A stretch of 64,000 bases of DNA from assembly GCA_032622095.1 (NCBI GenBank), contig CP136062.1, forward strand, positions 154,498,875 through 154,562,874, given 5' to 3'. Of this stretch, positions 63,492 to 64,000 are shown piece after piece. Every line of letters begins with the position of its first letter. Position 1 is the stretch's first letter. A program made the translations under genes and the position numbers. The notes below the pieces were generated by a model. The model was not told the origin of the DNA, did not search any database, and was given only the letters and a program-made list of their open reading frames with translations. The stretch is from Siphonodentalium dalli. Taxonomy: Eukaryota; Mollusca; Scaphopoda; Gadilida; Siphonodentaliidae.

Positions 63492-64000
63492 GTATGTTGT
63501 TTTTAGTAGAATTTTATTTTCAAATGTATGAGATTTTTTTCTCCACGCTTTTTATTATATATTTTTGTATATATTTTTATATATATTTTGTTTTCATTTG
63601 AGTGATGTAGACTGATATTTTATTTACACGTTGATAAAATATATCCTGATATTTCAAACTGGATTTCTTCAGCATGAACAAATATATTTTAATCAAAACA
63701 TTTCCAGCATGATTACCATTTCTACTTTCATAACTGCATGGATAATCATTGCTTAATAATATTCTTCATAACATGTTCTCTCTTACGCTCACTGAAGTTT
63801 CCCTTTTCTATTGGTCATTATTATTTAAAATTACTTCAATCCTAACTGTGTTTAATATTAGCTATGTTGGAACTACTTAATCATTTACATATATGTGAAC
63901 TAGAATGTTAAATGTCTAAAAAAAAAACAAATTAATGTGCATTTGCTGCAGATACGTTTTTACACACTACTTTAATATGGGAATATCTGAATTAAATTAA
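63492..64000. other. Intron sequence at the window end, nothing identified
   Basis: AT-rich sequence after the last donor. No acceptor followed by HYDIN-like coding is seen before the window ends. Confidence 0.6.

Larger units (their letters stand above)
58487..61550. mobile_element. Type-4 TTAA MITE interrupted at its right terminal TTAA
   Basis: TTAACCTTTTCTATACTAAA at 58487; central hairpin GATAATAAGTTCCTCGTTC; right end TATAGAAAGAGT then TTA at 58738-58740. A 2.8-kb element follows; the A that completes TTAA lies at 61549 after the duplicated TA. Confidence 0.78.

Noticed and set aside
1-64000. CRISPR-like or bacterial systems, tRNA and rRNA genes
   Set aside because: The regular repeats are contiguous satellites without spacers; no cloverleaf or rRNA core sequence was noticed; all coding sequence is spliced eukaryotic HYDIN.

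Overview
This is eukaryotic, intron-rich DNA from a ciliated animal, most likely a marine invertebrate. The AT-rich introns, Helitron arrays and dense MITEs would suit a mollusc or other lophotrochozoan, but the sequence does not fix the species. All the host coding sequence I can support is on the + strand and belongs to one gene: the middle part of HYDIN, the giant ASH/Ig-like repeat protein of the ciliary central pair (C2b projection). I place 42 exons between 1160 and 63491, about 8.1 kb or some 2,700 codons. All have AG/GT borders and matching phases at every junction. Both gene ends lie outside the window.

Layout of the protein. Exons from 1160 to 20806 encode consecutive ASH/MSP-like beta-sandwich domains. 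Exons 20486-23623 carry a long acidic linker. Exons 23255-36719 encode more ASH-like domains, with the HYDIN-typical segments LPEYLLDFGYVVLG and RGNGQEPRLEF. Exons 37452-38152 are acidic linkers. Exons 39055-51439 form the adenylate-kinase-like P-loop module: Walker A GAPMSGKTTT is split by an intron, and the Walker-B-like GVVFDGLETLF lies at the start of exon 51256. Exons 52555-58091 encode a K/E-rich coiled-coil and basic linker region. Exons 61631-63491 lead back towards the next ASH array.

The introns (about 87% of the window) are packed with mobile DNA. At least four TTAA-flanked MITE families have termini beginning CCCTTT (piggyBac type). Several of them share the same roughly 67-nt near-perfect hairpin although their outer ends differ. 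There is a hAT-type MITE family with 8-bp target duplications, a 1.1-kb hAT element with a perfect 8-bp duplication, a head-to-tail Helitron array sitting inside a TTAA MITE, and a pogo-like relic. A 2.8-kb element with CAACGCGGTCG-type subterminal repeats is inserted exactly into the TTAA end of another MITE.

Two minisatellites stand out. One is a 54-bp array (7494-9767) that is open on both strands. The other is a 57/59-bp array (50558-51255) that multiplies a complete splice acceptor together with the first codons of the exon encoding the Walker-B-like motif. No tRNA, rRNA, CRISPR or bacterial-type operon is present, and I see no convincing second host gene on either strand.
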